The notes beneath the pieces are model-generated. The model ran no database searches. It was not told the origin of the DNA and saw nothing but the letters and a program-made list of their open reading frames with translations. Shown here in pieces: positions 43,654-52,561 of a stretch of DNA of 64,000 nucleotides; the stretch's first letter is position 1, and every line of letters starts with the position of its first letter. The DNA comes from Microbispora hainanensis (GTDB lineage Bacteria; Actinomycetota; Actinomycetes; Streptosporangiales; Streptosporangiaceae), in the NCBI RefSeq assembly GCF_036186745.1, contig NZ_CP108086.1, forward strand, positions 7,502,001 through 7,566,000, in the 5' to 3' direction. A program made the translations under genes and the position numbers.

Positions 43654-44916
43654 TCAGCCGAACACCTTCTGCACGTGGTGGAGGCCGCGGACCAGTGCGT
43701 CGATCTCGGCCGTCGTGTTGTACAGGTAGAAAGACGCCCGCGTGGTCGCCGGAATTCCGAACCTGAGATGCAACGGCCGGGCGCAGTGGTGGCCTACCCG
43801 CACCGCGATCCCGTACACGTCGTCGAGGATCTGCCCGACGTCGTGCGGGTGGATGCCCTCCAGGGTGAACGAGATCGTGCCGCCGCGCGCGATGGGCGTG
43901 CGCGGGCCGATGATCCTCAGCCCCGGAACCTCCGGCAGCGCCTCCAGCGCGTACGCGACCAGGGCCTTCTCGTGCGCCTTGATCTCGTCCATGCCGACCG
44001 CGGTCAGGTAGTCGACCGCGGCGCCGAGGCCGATCGCCTCGACGATGGGCGGCGTCCCGGCCTCGAACTTGTGCGGCACCGGCGCGTACGTCGAGTGGTC
44101 CATCCAGACCGCCTCGATCATCTCGCCGCCGCCGAGGAACGGCGGCATGGCGTCGAGCAGCTCGCGCCGGCCCCACAGCACGCCGATGCCGGACGGCCCG
44201 ACCATCTTGTGGCCGGTGAACGCGACGAAGTCGACGCCCAGCTCGGTCACGTCCACGGGCTGGTGGGGCACCGACTGCGACGCGTCGAGCATCATCAGCG
44301 CGCCGACCTCGCGCGCGCGGGCCAGGATCGGCGAGACCGAATTGACCGTGCCGAGCACGTTCGACTGGTGCGTGATCGAGACGATCTTCGTGCGCTCGGT
44401 GACCAGCTCGTCCAGGCCCTCGATGTCGAGGCGGCCCTCGTCGGTCACCGGGAACCAGCGCAGCGTCGCGCCGGTCCGCTGCGCGAGCAGCTGCCACGGC
44501 ACGATGTTGGAGTGGTGCTCCATCTCCGAGATGACGATCTCGTCGCCGGGGCCGATCCGGAACCGCTCGTCCTCGCCGACGGGGTTGCCGAAGGCGTACG
44601 CCACGAGGTTGAGGGCCTCGGAGGCGTTCTTGGTGAAGACGATCTCGTCACGCGACGGGGCCTTGACGAACGCGGCGATCTTGTCACGCGCGGCCTCGTA
44701 CGCCTCGGTCGACTCGCTGCCCAGCACGTGCAGCGCCCGGCCGACGTTGCCGTAGTGCCAGGTCAGGTGGTCGCGCATGGTCTCGACCACCTGAGTCGGC
44801 TTCTGCGAGGAGTTGCCGGAGTCGAGGTAGACCAGCGACCTGCCTCCGGGAAGTTCGCGGCCGAGGACCGGGAAGTCCTTCCTGATCCTCTCCACGTCGA
44901 AGCCGGGCGCACTCAT
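43654..44916 (-). CDS. sufS: Cysteine desulfurase SufS
   Basis: A 420-residue group II cysteine desulfurase. The PLP lysine is in FVAFTGHKMVGPSGIGVLWG, the PLP-contacting His in EMEHHSNIVPWQ, and the active-site Cys in AVRVGHHCARPLH. It supplies sulfur for cluster building with SufU. Its ATG shares one base with the sufC stop (TGATG). Confidence 0.96.
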   Translation of the reverse strand: MSAPGFDVERIRKDFPVLGRELPGGRSLVYLDSGNSSQKPTQVVETMRDHLTWHYGNVGRALHVLGSESTEAYEAARDKIAAFVKAPSRDEIVFTKNASEALNLVAYAFGNPVGEDERFRIGPGDEIVISEMEHHSNIVPWQLLAQRTGATLRWFPVTDEGRLDIEGLDELVTERTKIVSITHQSNVLGTVNSVSPILARAREVGALMMLDASQSVPHQPVDVTELGVDFVAFTGHKMVGPSGIGVLWGRRELLDAMPPFLGGGEMIEAVWMDHSTYAPVPHKFEAGTPPIVEAIGLGAAVDYLTAVGMDEIKAHEKALVAYALEALPEVPGLRIIGPRTPIARGGTISFTLEGIHPHDVGQILDDVYGIAVRVGHHCARPLHLRFGIPATTRASFYLYNTTAEIDALVRGLHHVQKVFG

Positions 44917-45725
44917 CAGGCGGACGCCTTCGAGGTCGTGTCAGCCTTTCGCGCGTCCCGCACGTATGCCTCGTAGCCCTCGTTCTCCAGCTTGTCGGCG
45001 AGCTCGGGTCCGCCCTCCTCCACCACGCGCCCGCCGGCGAAGACGTGGACGAAGTCCGGCTTCACGTAGCGCAGGATGCGGGTGTAGTGGGTGATCAGCA
45101 GCACGCCGGTGTCGCCGGAGCCACGGCTGTGCTCCCCTGGGGACGACCCCAGACCCCGGAAACGGTTGATGCCCTCGGACACGACGCGCAGGGCGTCGAC
45201 GTCGAGGCCGGAGTCGGTCTCGTCGAGCACCGCGATCTTCGGCTTGAGCAGCTCGAGCTGGAGGATCTCGTGGCGCTTCTTCTCGCCGCCGGAGAAGCCC
45301 TCGTTGGTGTTGCGCTGGGCGAAGGCCGGGTCGATGGACAGCGCGTCCATGCCCGCCTTCAGCTCCTTGGCGAACTCGCGCAGCTTGGGCGCCTCGCCGC
45401 GGACCGCGGTGATCGCCGAGCGCAGGAAGTTCGACACGCTGACGCCGGGCACCTCGACGGGGTACTGCATGGCGAGGAACAGGCCGGCGCGGGCGCGCTC
45501 GTCCACCGACATCGCCAGCAGGTCCTCGCCGTCGAGCAGCACGGAACCGGAGGTGACGGTGTACTTGGGGTGCCCCGCGATGGCGTACGCCAGCGTGGAC
45601 TTGCCCGAGCCGTTCGGGCCCATGATGGCGTGCGTCTCGCCGCTGCGGACCGTCAGGTCGACGCCGCGCAGGATCTCCTTGTCGCCCACGGCGACGTGCA
45701 GGTCACGAATCTCAAGGGTGGACAC
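44916..45725 (-). CDS. sufC: SufC, ABC-type ATPase of the SufBCD scaffold, with in-frame insert
   Basis: A 269-residue ATPase: Walker A MGPNGSGKSTLAYAI, signature GFSGGEKKRHEILQLELL, Walker B IAVLDETDSGLD, H-loop LLITHYTRILRYVKPDFVHVF. It powers the SufBC2D scaffold. Between NRFR and GDTGVLLITH lies about a dozen extra residues (GLGSSPGEHSRGS) absent from the SufC proteins I know; the DNA there is palindromic. The insert is just before the last core strand, on the surface, so activity is probably kept. It starts 6 bp after the Rieske gene. Confidence 0.95.
   Translation of the reverse strand: MSTLEIRDLHVAVGDKEILRGVDLTVRSGETHAIMGPNGSGKSTLAYAIAGHPKYTVTSGSVLLDGEDLLAMSVDERARAGLFLAMQYPVEVPGVSVSNFLRSAITAVRGEAPKLREFAKELKAGMDALSIDPAFAQRNTNEGFSGGEKKRHEILQLELLKPKIAVLDETDSGLDVDALRVVSEGINRFRGLGSSPGEHSRGSGDTGVLLITHYTRILRYVKPDFVHVFAGGRVVEEGGPELADKLENEGYEAYVRDARKADTTSKASA
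45117..45158. repeat. Palindromic in-frame insertion within sufC
   Basis: The extra ~39 bp contain the perfect palindrome CTGGGG-ACGA-CCCCAG (45137-45152) and an adjacent GAGCC...GGCTC-like hairpin (45116-45134). Length divisible by three keeps the frame. It resembles mobile palindromic mini-elements that insert into coding regions. Confidence 0.55.
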
Positions 45726-45731
45726 TTGTAT

Positions 45732-46061
45732 TTACTCCTTCGAGAGCGAGACGTACACGTCGTCGCCTTCGATCTTGACTCGGTAGACGTTGACGGGCCT
45801 GGTCGCCGGCGGCCCGGTGGGCTTGCCGGTGCGCAGGTCGAAGCAGGAGCCGTGCAGCCAGCACTCCAGCGTGTGGTCGTAGACCTCGCCCTCGCTGAGG
45901 CGGACCTCGGCGTGGGAGCACACGTCGTGCAGGGCGAAGACCTCGCCGCCGGTGCGCACCAGCGCGACCGGCGTCTCCCCGACCTCCAGGCCGAGGACGC
46001 CGCCGTCCGGGATGTCTCCGACCTGGCAGACCTTCTCCCAGTGGGCGGTGTCGGCGCTCAT
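45732..46061 (-). CDS. Rieske-type [2Fe-2S] ferredoxin of the suf operon
   Basis: A 109-residue non-heme Rieske protein: first ligand pair CSHAEV (Cys, His), second pair CWLHGSCFDL (Cys, His), preceded by WEKVCQVGDIPDGGVLGLEV. It is a standard member of actinobacterial suf operons between sufD and sufC, probably an electron donor or cluster carrier in assembly. Its ATG overlaps the sufD stop by 4 bp. Confidence 0.95.
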   Translation of the reverse strand: MSADTAHWEKVCQVGDIPDGGVLGLEVGETPVALVRTGGEVFALHDVCSHAEVRLSEGEVYDHTLECWLHGSCFDLRTGKPTGPPATRPVNVYRVKIEGDDVYVSLSKE

Positions 46062-47182
46062 CGGGCCAGCTCCGCCTCGACCGCCGACAGGACGCGCTCG
46101 CGGATCTCCGGCACCTCGATCTTCTCCAGCAGCTGGGCGAAGAAGCCGTGGATGACCAGGCGGCGGGCCTCGTCGAACGGGATGCCGCGGGCCTGCAGGT
46201 AGAAGATGTGCTCGTCGTCGAGGCGGCCGGAGGCGGACGCGTGGCCCGCTCCCGCGACCTCGCCGGTGAGGATCTCCAGGTTCGGCACCGAGTCGGCGCG
46301 GGCGCCGTCGGTGAGGATGAGGTTGCGGTTCAGCTCGTAGGTGTCGGTGCCCTCGGCCTCGGCCCTGATGATCACGTCGCCGATCCAGACCGCGTGGGCG
46401 TCCTCACCCTGCAGCGCGCCCTTGTAGGTCACGTTGCTGCGGCAGTTGGGCACGCTGTGGTCCACCAGCAGGCGGTGCTCCAGGTGCTGGCCCGCGTCCA
46501 CGAAGTAGAGGCCGGTCAGGTCGGCGTCGCCGCCCGGGGCGGTGTACGACACCGAGGGCGACAGCCGTACGAGGTCGCCGCCGAGGGTGACCACGAACGA
46601 GCGGAACGTCGCGTCCTTGCCGAGCCTGGCGTGGTGGTGGGAGACGTGCACGGCGTCGTCGTCCCAGTCCTGCAGGCTGACGACCTTGAGCGTCGCGCCC
46701 TCGGCCACGTCGAACTCGACGTTGTCGGCGTAGACGGCGCTGCCGCGGTGGTCGAGCACCAGCACGGCCTCGGCCAGCGGCTCCACCGACACGAGGATGT
46801 GCCCGTACGCCGCGGCGCCCGCCCCGGACCCCCGCAGGGTGATCACGGTGGGCGCGGAGGCGGCCGTCATCTTCGGCACCGTGACGACGGTGGCCTTCTC
46901 GAACGACGAGTAGGCCTGCGCGCTGACCCGGTCGGACGGCGTGTACGCCTTGCCGAGCCGGGCGTCGTCGCGGCCCACGGTCTCGACGCGCACCTCGGGC
47001 GCGGCCTCGACGTCCACCACGACGCCGCCGGTGACGGCGGCCGTGCCGTTGTGCAGCCCCTTCAGCCGCGACAGCGGCGTGAAGCGCCACTCCTCCTCGC
47101 GGCCCGTCGGCACCGGGAAGTCGGCCACGTCGTACGACGACTTCTCGTGCAGCGTCGACAGCGGCTTGGTCTCCAGGCCCAT
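46058..47182 (-). CDS. sufD: SufD, Fe-S scaffold subunit
   Basis: A 374-residue beta-helix protein, related to SufB. The N-terminus DVADFPVPTGREEEWRFTPLSRL is the SufD hallmark. The C-terminal HASASGRLDDEHIFYLQARGIPFDEARRLVIHGFFAQLLEKI contains the His used at the SufB-SufD interface. It assembles with SufB and SufC2. The start codon shares one base with the sufB stop. Confidence 0.96.
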   Translation of the reverse strand: MGLETKPLSTLHEKSSYDVADFPVPTGREEEWRFTPLSRLKGLHNGTAAVTGGVVVDVEAAPEVRVETVGRDDARLGKAYTPSDRVSAQAYSSFEKATVVTVPKMTAASAPTVITLRGSGAGAAAYGHILVSVEPLAEAVLVLDHRGSAVYADNVEFDVAEGATLKVVSLQDWDDDAVHVSHHHARLGKDATFRSFVVTLGGDLVRLSPSVSYTAPGGDADLTGLYFVDAGQHLEHRLLVDHSVPNCRSNVTYKGALQGEDAHAVWIGDVIIRAEAEGTDTYELNRNLILTDGARADSVPNLEILTGEVAGAGHASASGRLDDEHIFYLQARGIPFDEARRLVIHGFFAQLLEKIEVPEIRERVLSAVEAELAR

Positions 47183-48594
47183 CAGCCGACCGCTCCTTCC
47201 ATCTGCAGCTCGATCAGGCGGTTGAGCTCAAGGGCGTACTCCATGGGCAGCTCACGGGCGATCGGCTCGACGAAGCCGCGCACGATCATCGCCATCGCCT
47301 CGTCCTCGCCGAGACCGCGGCTCATCAGGTAGAAGAGCTGGTCCTCCGACACCTTGGAGACCGTGGCCTCGTGGCCCATCGACACGTCGTCCTCGCGGAC
47401 GTCCACGTACGGGTAGGTGTCGGACCGGCTGATCTGGTCGACCAGCAGCGCGTCGCACTTGACGGTCGAGGCCGAGCCGGCCGCGCCCTCCTCGATCTGC
47501 ACCAGGCCCCGGTAGGAGGTGCGGCCACCGCCGCGCGCCACCGACTTGGAGATGATCGTCGAGGACGTCTTGGGCGCGAGGTGCACCATCTTGGCGCCCG
47601 CGTCCTGGTGCTGGCCCTCGCCGGCGAAGGCGACCGACAGCGTCTCGCCCTTGGCGTGCTCGCCCATCAGGTAGACGGCCGGGTACTTCATCGTGACCTT
47701 GGAGCCGATGTTGCCGTCGATCCACTCCATGGTCGCGCCCTCGTACGCCACGGCGCGCTTGGTGACCAGGTTGTAGACGTTGTTCGACCAGTTCTGGATG
47801 GTCGTGTAGCGACAGCGGGCGCCCTTCTTCACGACGATCTCGACGACCGCCGAGTGGAGCGAGTCGGACGAGTAGATCGGCGCGGTGCAACCCTCGACGT
47901 AGTGGACGTAGGAGTTCTCGTCCACGACGATCAGGGTCCGCTCGAACTGGCCCATGTTCTCGGTGTTGATCCGGAAGTAGGCCTGCAGCGGGATCTCCAC
48001 GCTCACGTTCGGCGGCACGTAGATGAACGAGCCGCCCGACCACACGGCGGTGTTGAGCGCGGCGAACTTGTTGTCGCCCACCGGGATCACCGTGCCGAAG
48101 TACTCCTTGAAGAGCTCCTCGTGCTCGCGCAGGCCGGTGTCGGTGTCGACGAAGATGACGCCCTTCTCCTCGAGGTCCTCACGGATCTTGTGATAGACGA
48201 CCTCGGACTCGTACTGGGCGGCGACACCGGCGATGAGGCGCTGCTTCTCCGCCTCCGGGATGCCGAGCTTGTCGTAGGTGTTCTTGATGTCCGGGGGCAG
48301 CTCGTCCCAGGACGCGGCCTGCTTCTCCGTCGAGCGGACGAAGTACTTGATGTTGTCGAAGTCGATGCCCGTGAGGTCGGAGCCCCAGGTCGGCAGCGGC
48401 TTCTTCTCGAACAGCCGAAGGCCCTTGAGGCGCAGGTCGAGCATCCACTCCGGCTCGTTCTTGAGCGCGGAGATGTTGCGGACGACCTCTTCGGACAGCC
48501 CACGGCGGGCCGTGGCCCCCGCCACGTCCGTGTCGGCCCAGCCGAACTTGTAATTCCCGAGGCCTTCCAGCTCCGGGCGGTCGGTGACAGTCAC
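47182..48594 (-). CDS. sufB: SufB, Fe-S scaffold subunit (intein-free)
   Basis: A 470-residue scaffold core. Typical stretches: [35 protein letters not shown]-like [34 protein letters not shown] and [35 protein letters not shown]. It is uninterrupted, unlike the intein-containing mycobacterial SufB. The GTG at 48594 was chosen because AAGGAG lies 8 nt upstream and the codon overlaps the sufR stop by 4 bp, so translation is coupled to the regulator. Confidence 0.96.
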   Translation of the reverse strand: MTVTDRPELEGLGNYKFGWADTDVAGATARRGLSEEVVRNISALKNEPEWMLDLRLKGLRLFEKKPLPTWGSDLTGIDFDNIKYFVRSTEKQAASWDELPPDIKNTYDKLGIPEAEKQRLIAGVAAQYESEVVYHKIREDLEEKGVIFVDTDTGLREHEELFKEYFGTVIPVGDNKFAALNTAVWSGGSFIYVPPNVSVEIPLQAYFRINTENMGQFERTLIVVDENSYVHYVEGCTAPIYSSDSLHSAVVEIVVKKGARCRYTTIQNWSNNVYNLVTKRAVAYEGATMEWIDGNIGSKVTMKYPAVYLMGEHAKGETLSVAFAGEGQHQDAGAKMVHLAPKTSSTIISKSVARGGGRTSYRGLVQIEEGAAGSASTVKCDALLVDQISRSDTYPYVDVREDDVSMGHEATVSKVSEDQLFYLMSRGLGEDEAMAMIVRGFVEPIARELPMEYALELNRLIELQMEGAVG

Positions 48595-49433
48595 CTTCCG
48601 GACTCCTTGCTCGTCGATGTGCTCGATAGATGTGCGGCCGGCAGCTCGGCGGCCGATAAACCGGCGGTCGGCGAATCGGCGGCCGCCGGATCGGAACGCG
48701 CGTGCCGTGCGGCCAGCGCGTGTGAACTCACGTGGGTGGTGCAGACCCCGTCGCCGTTGGCGATCGTGGCCAGGCGCTGCACCGGCGTGCCCAGCAGCCG
48801 GGCGAACGCCTCGGTCTCCGCCTCGCACAGCTGCGGGAACTGCGCCGCGACGTGCGCCACCGGGCAGTGGTGCTGGCACAGTTGCTCGCCGCCCTTGCCC
48901 GTCGCGGACGCCGACGCCGCGTAGCCCTCGGCCGACAGCGCCTCGGCCAGCACGCGGACCCGCTGCTCGGCCGGGACCTCGCGCATCAGCGCCTCAAGCC
49001 GGCCGACCAGCCCGGACACCTGCGCCCGCGCGAACTCCGACACCGCCTCGCCGCCGAGCCGCTCGGCCAGGAAGCGCAGCGCGCTGCCGGCGAGGTCGTC
49101 GTAGGCGTGGACGAAGGCGCTGCGGCCCGCGTCGGTGATCGCGAACATCTTCGCCGGCCTGCCGCGCCCCCGCTGGCCGCGCGGGCGTGCCGTACGAGGC
49201 TCTATCATGCCCTCGGCCAGCAGCGCGTCGAGATGGCGGCGCACCGCGGCCGGAGTAAGCCCGAGCCGCTCGCCGAGCGCCGCCGCCGTCACCGGGCCGT
49301 GCTCCAGGATGAGCCGCGCCACCCGGGCACGGGTGCCGCGCTCGGCGGTGATGTCCATGTGCACGGGGGACGCCGGAACAGGCCGCGTCACCACGGCCTT
49401 CTCGGCGTTCTGCTTCCCCTGCACGTTTTTCAC
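48591..49433 (-). CDS. sufR: SufR, Fe-S-dependent repressor of the suf operon
   Basis: A 280-residue DeoR/ArsR-type winged-helix regulator: [45 protein letters not shown], then a C-terminal Cys cluster [18 protein letters not shown] that should bind a [4Fe-4S] cluster, and a Ser/Ala-rich tail. Mycobacterial SufR represses the suf operon when cluster-loaded. I chose the GTG at 49433 (VKNVQGKQN), which matches Streptomyces-type N-termini as I recall them and lies within the SufR palindrome; no Shine-Dalgarno is present, so the message may be leaderless. An ATG at 49358 is the alternative. Confidence 0.92.
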   Translation of the reverse strand: MKNVQGKQNAEKAVVTRPVPASPVHMDITAERGTRARVARLILEHGPVTAAALGERLGLTPAAVRRHLDALLAEGMIEPRTARPRGQRGRGRPAKMFAITDAGRSAFVHAYDDLAGSALRFLAERLGGEAVSEFARAQVSGLVGRLEALMREVPAEQRVRVLAEALSAEGYAASASATGKGGEQLCQHHCPVAHVAAQFPQLCEAETEAFARLLGTPVQRLATIANGDGVCTTHVSSHALAARHARSDPAAADSPTAGLSAAELPAAHLSSTSTSKESGR

Positions 49434-49444
49434 AACATCAGTGT
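49430..49444 (-). promoter_or_regulatory. SufR operator overlapping the sufR start codon
   Basis: On the minus strand the sequence is ACACT-GATGT-TGTGA, an exact match to the ACACT-N5-TGTGA palindrome reported for mycobacterial SufR. The TGTGA half contains the proposed GTG start, so bound SufR would block transcription start or early elongation. Confidence 0.8.
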
Positions 49445-49505
49445 GCCGTAATTCCTTCCCCGGCGACAAACCCAAGGAGAGGTCGCCGGGGATGCAATTT
49501 CTCAC

Positions 49506-49524
49506 GCAGGTAAGCCTTACCTAA
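49506..49524. promoter_or_regulatory. IdeR/DmdR-type iron box upstream of sufR
   Basis: The minus strand reads TTAGGTAAGGCTTACCTGC, 19 bp close to the actinobacterial iron box TTAGGTTAGSCTAACCTAA (about four mismatches). It lies 73 bp upstream of sufR in the 256-bp gap to the divergent ABC ATPase gene, so it could control either side. Confidence 0.75.
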
Positions 49525-49689
49525 CCTGCGACGACGTGAGTTTTCCGCATCCTTTACCCGCCCGGGCTGGAATGGCGGCACTCGCCGACGAGAGCGCGCT
49601 CCCCGCTCCCTAGACTCGATGCCGTCGACGACCGACCAGGGCCGCCCGCATCCGGCCGGCGCGGCGGTCGGTCCTGCGAGGGGAGGCCG

Positions 49690-50652
49690 GTGGGAGTGCC
49701 GGGGGTTGACAGCACGTTCGAGAGCACGGCCGGCCGCACGGGCGGCGCCGCGCCGGCGGTGGAGATCGACGGGCTGGTCAAGCGCTACGGAAGCACCACG
49801 GCCGTCGACGGGCTGACCCTCACCTGCGCGCGGGGCGCCGTCACGGCGATCCTCGGGCCGAACGGCGCGGGCAAGACCTCGACGATCGAGATCTGCGAGG
49901 GCTTCCGGCGGCCGGACGGCGGGACCGTGCGCGTGCTCGGCCTGGACCCGGCCGACGCCGCGCTGAAGCCGCGCCTGGGGATCATGCCGCAGAGCGGAGG
50001 GGTGCCTCCCGCCGCCCGCGCGGGCGAGTGGCTGCGCGTGGTCTCCCGGTTCTACGCCCACCCGCTCGACCCCGGCTCCCTGCTCGATCTGCTCGGCCTG
50101 GCCGACCACGCGCGTACGCCGTACCGGCGGCTGTCGGGCGGCCAGCAGCAGCGCCTGTCGCTTGCCGCCGCGGTGATCGGGCGGCCGGAGCTGGTCTTCC
50201 TCGACGAACCGACCGCCGGTCTCGACCCGCAGGCCCGGCACGCCTGCTGGGACCTGGTCGCCGCGCTGCGCGCCTCCGGGGTGTCGGTGGTGCTGACGAC
50301 CCACCAGATGGACGAGGCCGAGAAACTCTCCGACCACATCGTGGTCATCGACCACGGCCGGGTGGTGGCCGCGGGCACCCCCGAGTCGCTGACCGGCGCC
50401 GAGCGGCAGCTCAGGTTCCGCGCCCGCCCCGGGCTCGACCTGGAGGAGCTGCTGGCCGCGCTGCCGCCGGGCAGCGCCGCCAAGGAGTCGCCCTCGGGGC
50501 ACTACATCATCGAGGGGCAGGTCGGCCCGCAGCTGCTCGCCACCGTCACGGCCTGGTGCGCCACCGAGGGCGTCACCACAGAGGACCTGCGCATCGAGCG
50601 GCGCACTCTGGAGGACGTCTTCCTCGAACTGACCGGCAGGGAGCTGCGGTGA
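49690..50652 (+). CDS. ABC transporter ATP-binding protein (Rv1458c-like)
   Basis: A 320-residue ATPase: Walker A ILGPNGAGKTSTIEICEGF, signature LSGGQQQRLSLAAAVIG, Walker B LVFLDEPTAGLD, H-loop LTTHQMDEAEKL. It is divergent from sufR and followed by a permease (GTGA overlap), then, further on, ctaA. The same order occurs in Mycobacterium (Rv1456c-Rv1458c beside sufR). A role in cytochrome/heme-linked or redox physiology is suggested by context only; the substrate is unknown. The GTG at 49690 has GGGGAGG before it. Confidence 0.9.
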   Translation: MGVPGVDSTFESTAGRTGGAAPAVEIDGLVKRYGSTTAVDGLTLTCARGAVTAILGPNGAGKTSTIEICEGFRRPDGGTVRVLGLDPADAALKPRLGIMPQSGGVPPAARAGEWLRVVSRFYAHPLDPGSLLDLLGLADHARTPYRRLSGGQQQRLSLAAAVIGRPELVFLDEPTAGLDPQARHACWDLVAALRASGVSVVLTTHQMDEAEKLSDHIVVIDHGRVVAAGTPESLTGAERQLRFRARPGLDLEELLAALPPGSAAKESPSGHYIIEGQVGPQLLATVTAWCATEGVTTEDLRIERRTLEDVFLELTGRELR

Positions 50653-51425
50653 GCACGATCGCCACACTGGACCTCACGCCGCGGCCCGGGGCCGCGCCGC
50701 TGCACCGGATGGTCCTCGCCCAGGCGGGCGCGGAGATCCGGGCCATGCTGCGCAACGGCGAGCAGCTCCTGCTCACGATGATCATCCCGATCCTGCTGCT
50801 CGTCGGGTTCTCCACGGCCCCGCTGGTGGACGTCGGCGACGGCGCCCGCGTCGACTTCGTCGCCCCCGGCATCCTCGCGCTCGCGGTCATGTCGACCGCG
50901 TTCACCGGGCAGGCCATCGCCACCGGCTTCGAACGCAGGTACGGCGTGCTCAAGCGCCTCGGCGCGACCCCGCTGTCCAGGGCCGGGCTGCTGCTGGCCA
51001 AGACCGTCGCGGTCGTCGCCGTCGAGGTGCTGCAGGTCGTGGTGATCGCCGCGGTTGCGCTGGCGCTCGGCTGGTCCCCGCACGGCGACCCGCTGTGGGC
51101 CGTGCCGCTCCTCCTGCTGGGCACGGCGGCCTTCAGCGGCCTCGGCCTGCTCATGGCCGGCACGCTGCGGGCGGAGGCCACCCTGGCCGGGGCCAACCTC
51201 GTCTACCTGGTGCTGCTCGGGCTCGGCGGCGTGCTGTTCCCGCTGGACCGGTTCCCTGCGGGGGTGCAGCACGTGCTGGGGCTGCTGCCGATCAGCGCGC
51301 TCACCTCCGGCCTGCGCACCGTCCTGAGCGCCGGCGGCGGCTTCCCCGGCGGCGCGCTCCTCGTGCTGCTGTGCTGGACGGTGGCCGCGCTCGCCCTCGC
51401 CGCCCGCACCTTCCGCTGGGAATGA
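50649..51425 (+). CDS. ABC-2 type transporter permease (Rv1457c-like)
   Basis: A 258-residue six-helix permease, GTG start overlapping the ATPase stop. Helices include LLLTMIIPILLLVGFSTAPL, PGILALAVMSTAFTGQAIATGF, LLLAKTVAVVAVEVLQVVVIAAVALALGW and LAGANLVYLVLLGLGGVLFPL. GFERRYGVLKRLGATPLSRAGLLLAK is the coupling loop. Its last codons (R-W-E-stop) are repeated beyond the stop. Confidence 0.9.
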   Translation: MSTIATLDLTPRPGAAPLHRMVLAQAGAEIRAMLRNGEQLLLTMIIPILLLVGFSTAPLVDVGDGARVDFVAPGILALAVMSTAFTGQAIATGFERRYGVLKRLGATPLSRAGLLLAKTVAVVAVEVLQVVVIAAVALALGWSPHGDPLWAVPLLLLGTAAFSGLGLLMAGTLRAEATLAGANLVYLVLLGLGGVLFPLDRFPAGVQHVLGLLPISALTSGLRTVLSAGGGFPGGALLVLLCWTVAALALAARTFRWE

Positions 51426-51500
51426 CACGGGCACCGGCAATGACACGGGCCGCTGGGAGAGTGACACCGGACTGCTTGAGTGACACCGGTCGCGTGGCGT
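51416..51500 (+). repeat. Degenerate 18-21 bp repeats spanning the permease stop codon
   Basis: Four units begin AATGACACGGGCACCGGC, AATGACACGGGCCGC, AGTGACACCGGACTGCTTG and AGTGACACCGGTCGC. CGCTGGGA, which precedes the true stop, also recurs before the third. TGA falls at 51423, 51441, 51462 and 51481. Confidence 0.75.
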
Positions 51501-51593
51501 GACGACGCCGGGGCCCTCACCTGCGACCTGACAGCCTGCGCATATGATTGCGGGCGTTTGTTGTGATCAATGCCTTTATGTGGGGTTGCCGGC

Positions 51594-52505
51594 ATGACCG
51601 CTGAGTCCCTTCCGGGAGCCGAGCCGTATCGCATGAGGCCGTCGCCGATCAGGGCGCTGCGGGCCGCCTCGGACGCGATACCGCCGTCGGGACTGGTGCT
51701 GCTGGGCATCCTGTCGGTCCAGGTGGGCGCCGGGCTGGCCAAGAACCTCTTCGCGGAGCTGTCCCCTTCGGCCGTGGTCTTCCTGCGCATCGCCACCAGC
51801 GCCGTCATGCTGCTGGCCGTCGCCCGGCCCAAGGTGCGCGGGCTGTCGCGGCGCGACCTCGCCGTCGGCGTCGCGTTCGGGCTCAGCCTCGGCCTGATGA
51901 ACCTGTCGTTCTACGAGGCACTCGCCCGGATGCCGATCGGGATCGCGGTGGCCATCGAGTTCATCGGCCCGCTCACCCTGGCCGTGGTGTCCTCCCGCCG
52001 CCGGCTCGATCTGCTGTGGGTGGGACTGGCCGCCGCGGGCGTGATCCTGCTCGCCCCCTGGGGGGACGCGGGCACCGCGAGCTGGGTGGGGATCGGCTTC
52101 GCCGCGCTGGCGGGCACGTGCTGGGCCGCCTACATCGTGCTCTCCGCGGCCACCGGCGCCCGCTTCCCCGGCGCGAGCGGGCTGTCGTTCGCCATGATCG
52201 TGTCCACGATCGTCGTCGCGCCCATCGGGATCGGCTCAGGCGGGAGCGAGCTGCTGCGGCCCGAGCTTCTGCTGCTCGGCGCGGGGGTGGGCCTGCTCTC
52301 CTCGTTCATCCCCTACTCGCTGGAGCTGGAGGCCCTGCGCCGGATGCCCAAGCGGGTCTTCGGCATCCTGATGAGCCTGGAGCCCGCCGCAGCCGCGCTC
52401 GTCGGCCTGCTCGTCCTGCACGAGGTGCTCCAGGTGCGCGAGTGGGCGGCCATCGGCTGCGTGGTCATCGCCTCCATCGGCGCCACCCGCGCCGGGGACG
52501 GCTGA
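51594..52505 (+). CDS. EamA/DMT-family transporter (RhtA-like)
   Basis: About 303 residues with ten hydrophobic helices in two EamA repeats (LSPSAVVFLRIATSAVMLLAVARPKVRGL; FLRI and GLMNLSFYEALARMPIGIAVAIEFIGPL are typical of RhtA/YdcZ-like threonine/homoserine or metabolite exporters). In-frame starts at 51570, 51594 and 51633 are all possible; none has a strong Shine-Dalgarno. It converges on a GntR regulator across a repeat array. Substrate unknown. Confidence 0.85.
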   Translation: MTAESLPGAEPYRMRPSPIRALRAASDAIPPSGLVLLGILSVQVGAGLAKNLFAELSPSAVVFLRIATSAVMLLAVARPKVRGLSRRDLAVGVAFGLSLGLMNLSFYEALARMPIGIAVAIEFIGPLTLAVVSSRRRLDLLWVGLAAAGVILLAPWGDAGTASWVGIGFAALAGTCWAAYIVLSAATGARFPGASGLSFAMIVSTIVVAPIGIGSGGSELLRPELLLLGAGVGLLSSFIPYSLELEALRRMPKRVFGILMSLEPAAAALVGLLVLHEVLQVREWAAIGCVVIASIGATRAGDG

Positions 52506-52510
52506 GCCGC

Positions 52511-52561
52511 ACCGTTCAGGCCGTCGTACCGTTCAGGCCGTCGTACCGTTCAGGCCGGGGG
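52511..52561. repeat. Three 17-bp repeats spanning the GntR stop codon
   Basis: ACCGTTCAGGCCGTCGT at 52511 and 52528, then ACCGTTCAGGCCGGGGG at 52545, which contains the gene's stop (TCA at 52550-52552). In coding orientation GGCCTGAACGGT recurs every 17 bp, placing TGA in all three frames. Confidence 0.9.

Noticed and set aside
47182-48594. Intein in SufB, as in Mycobacterium
   Set aside because: SufB is contiguous at the normal ~470 residues with no Hint-domain sequence.
48594-48879. N-terminal extension of SufB into the sufR gene
   Set aside because: The extension is out-of-frame sufR sequence; the GTG at 48594 has a Shine-Dalgarno and matches the family N-terminus.
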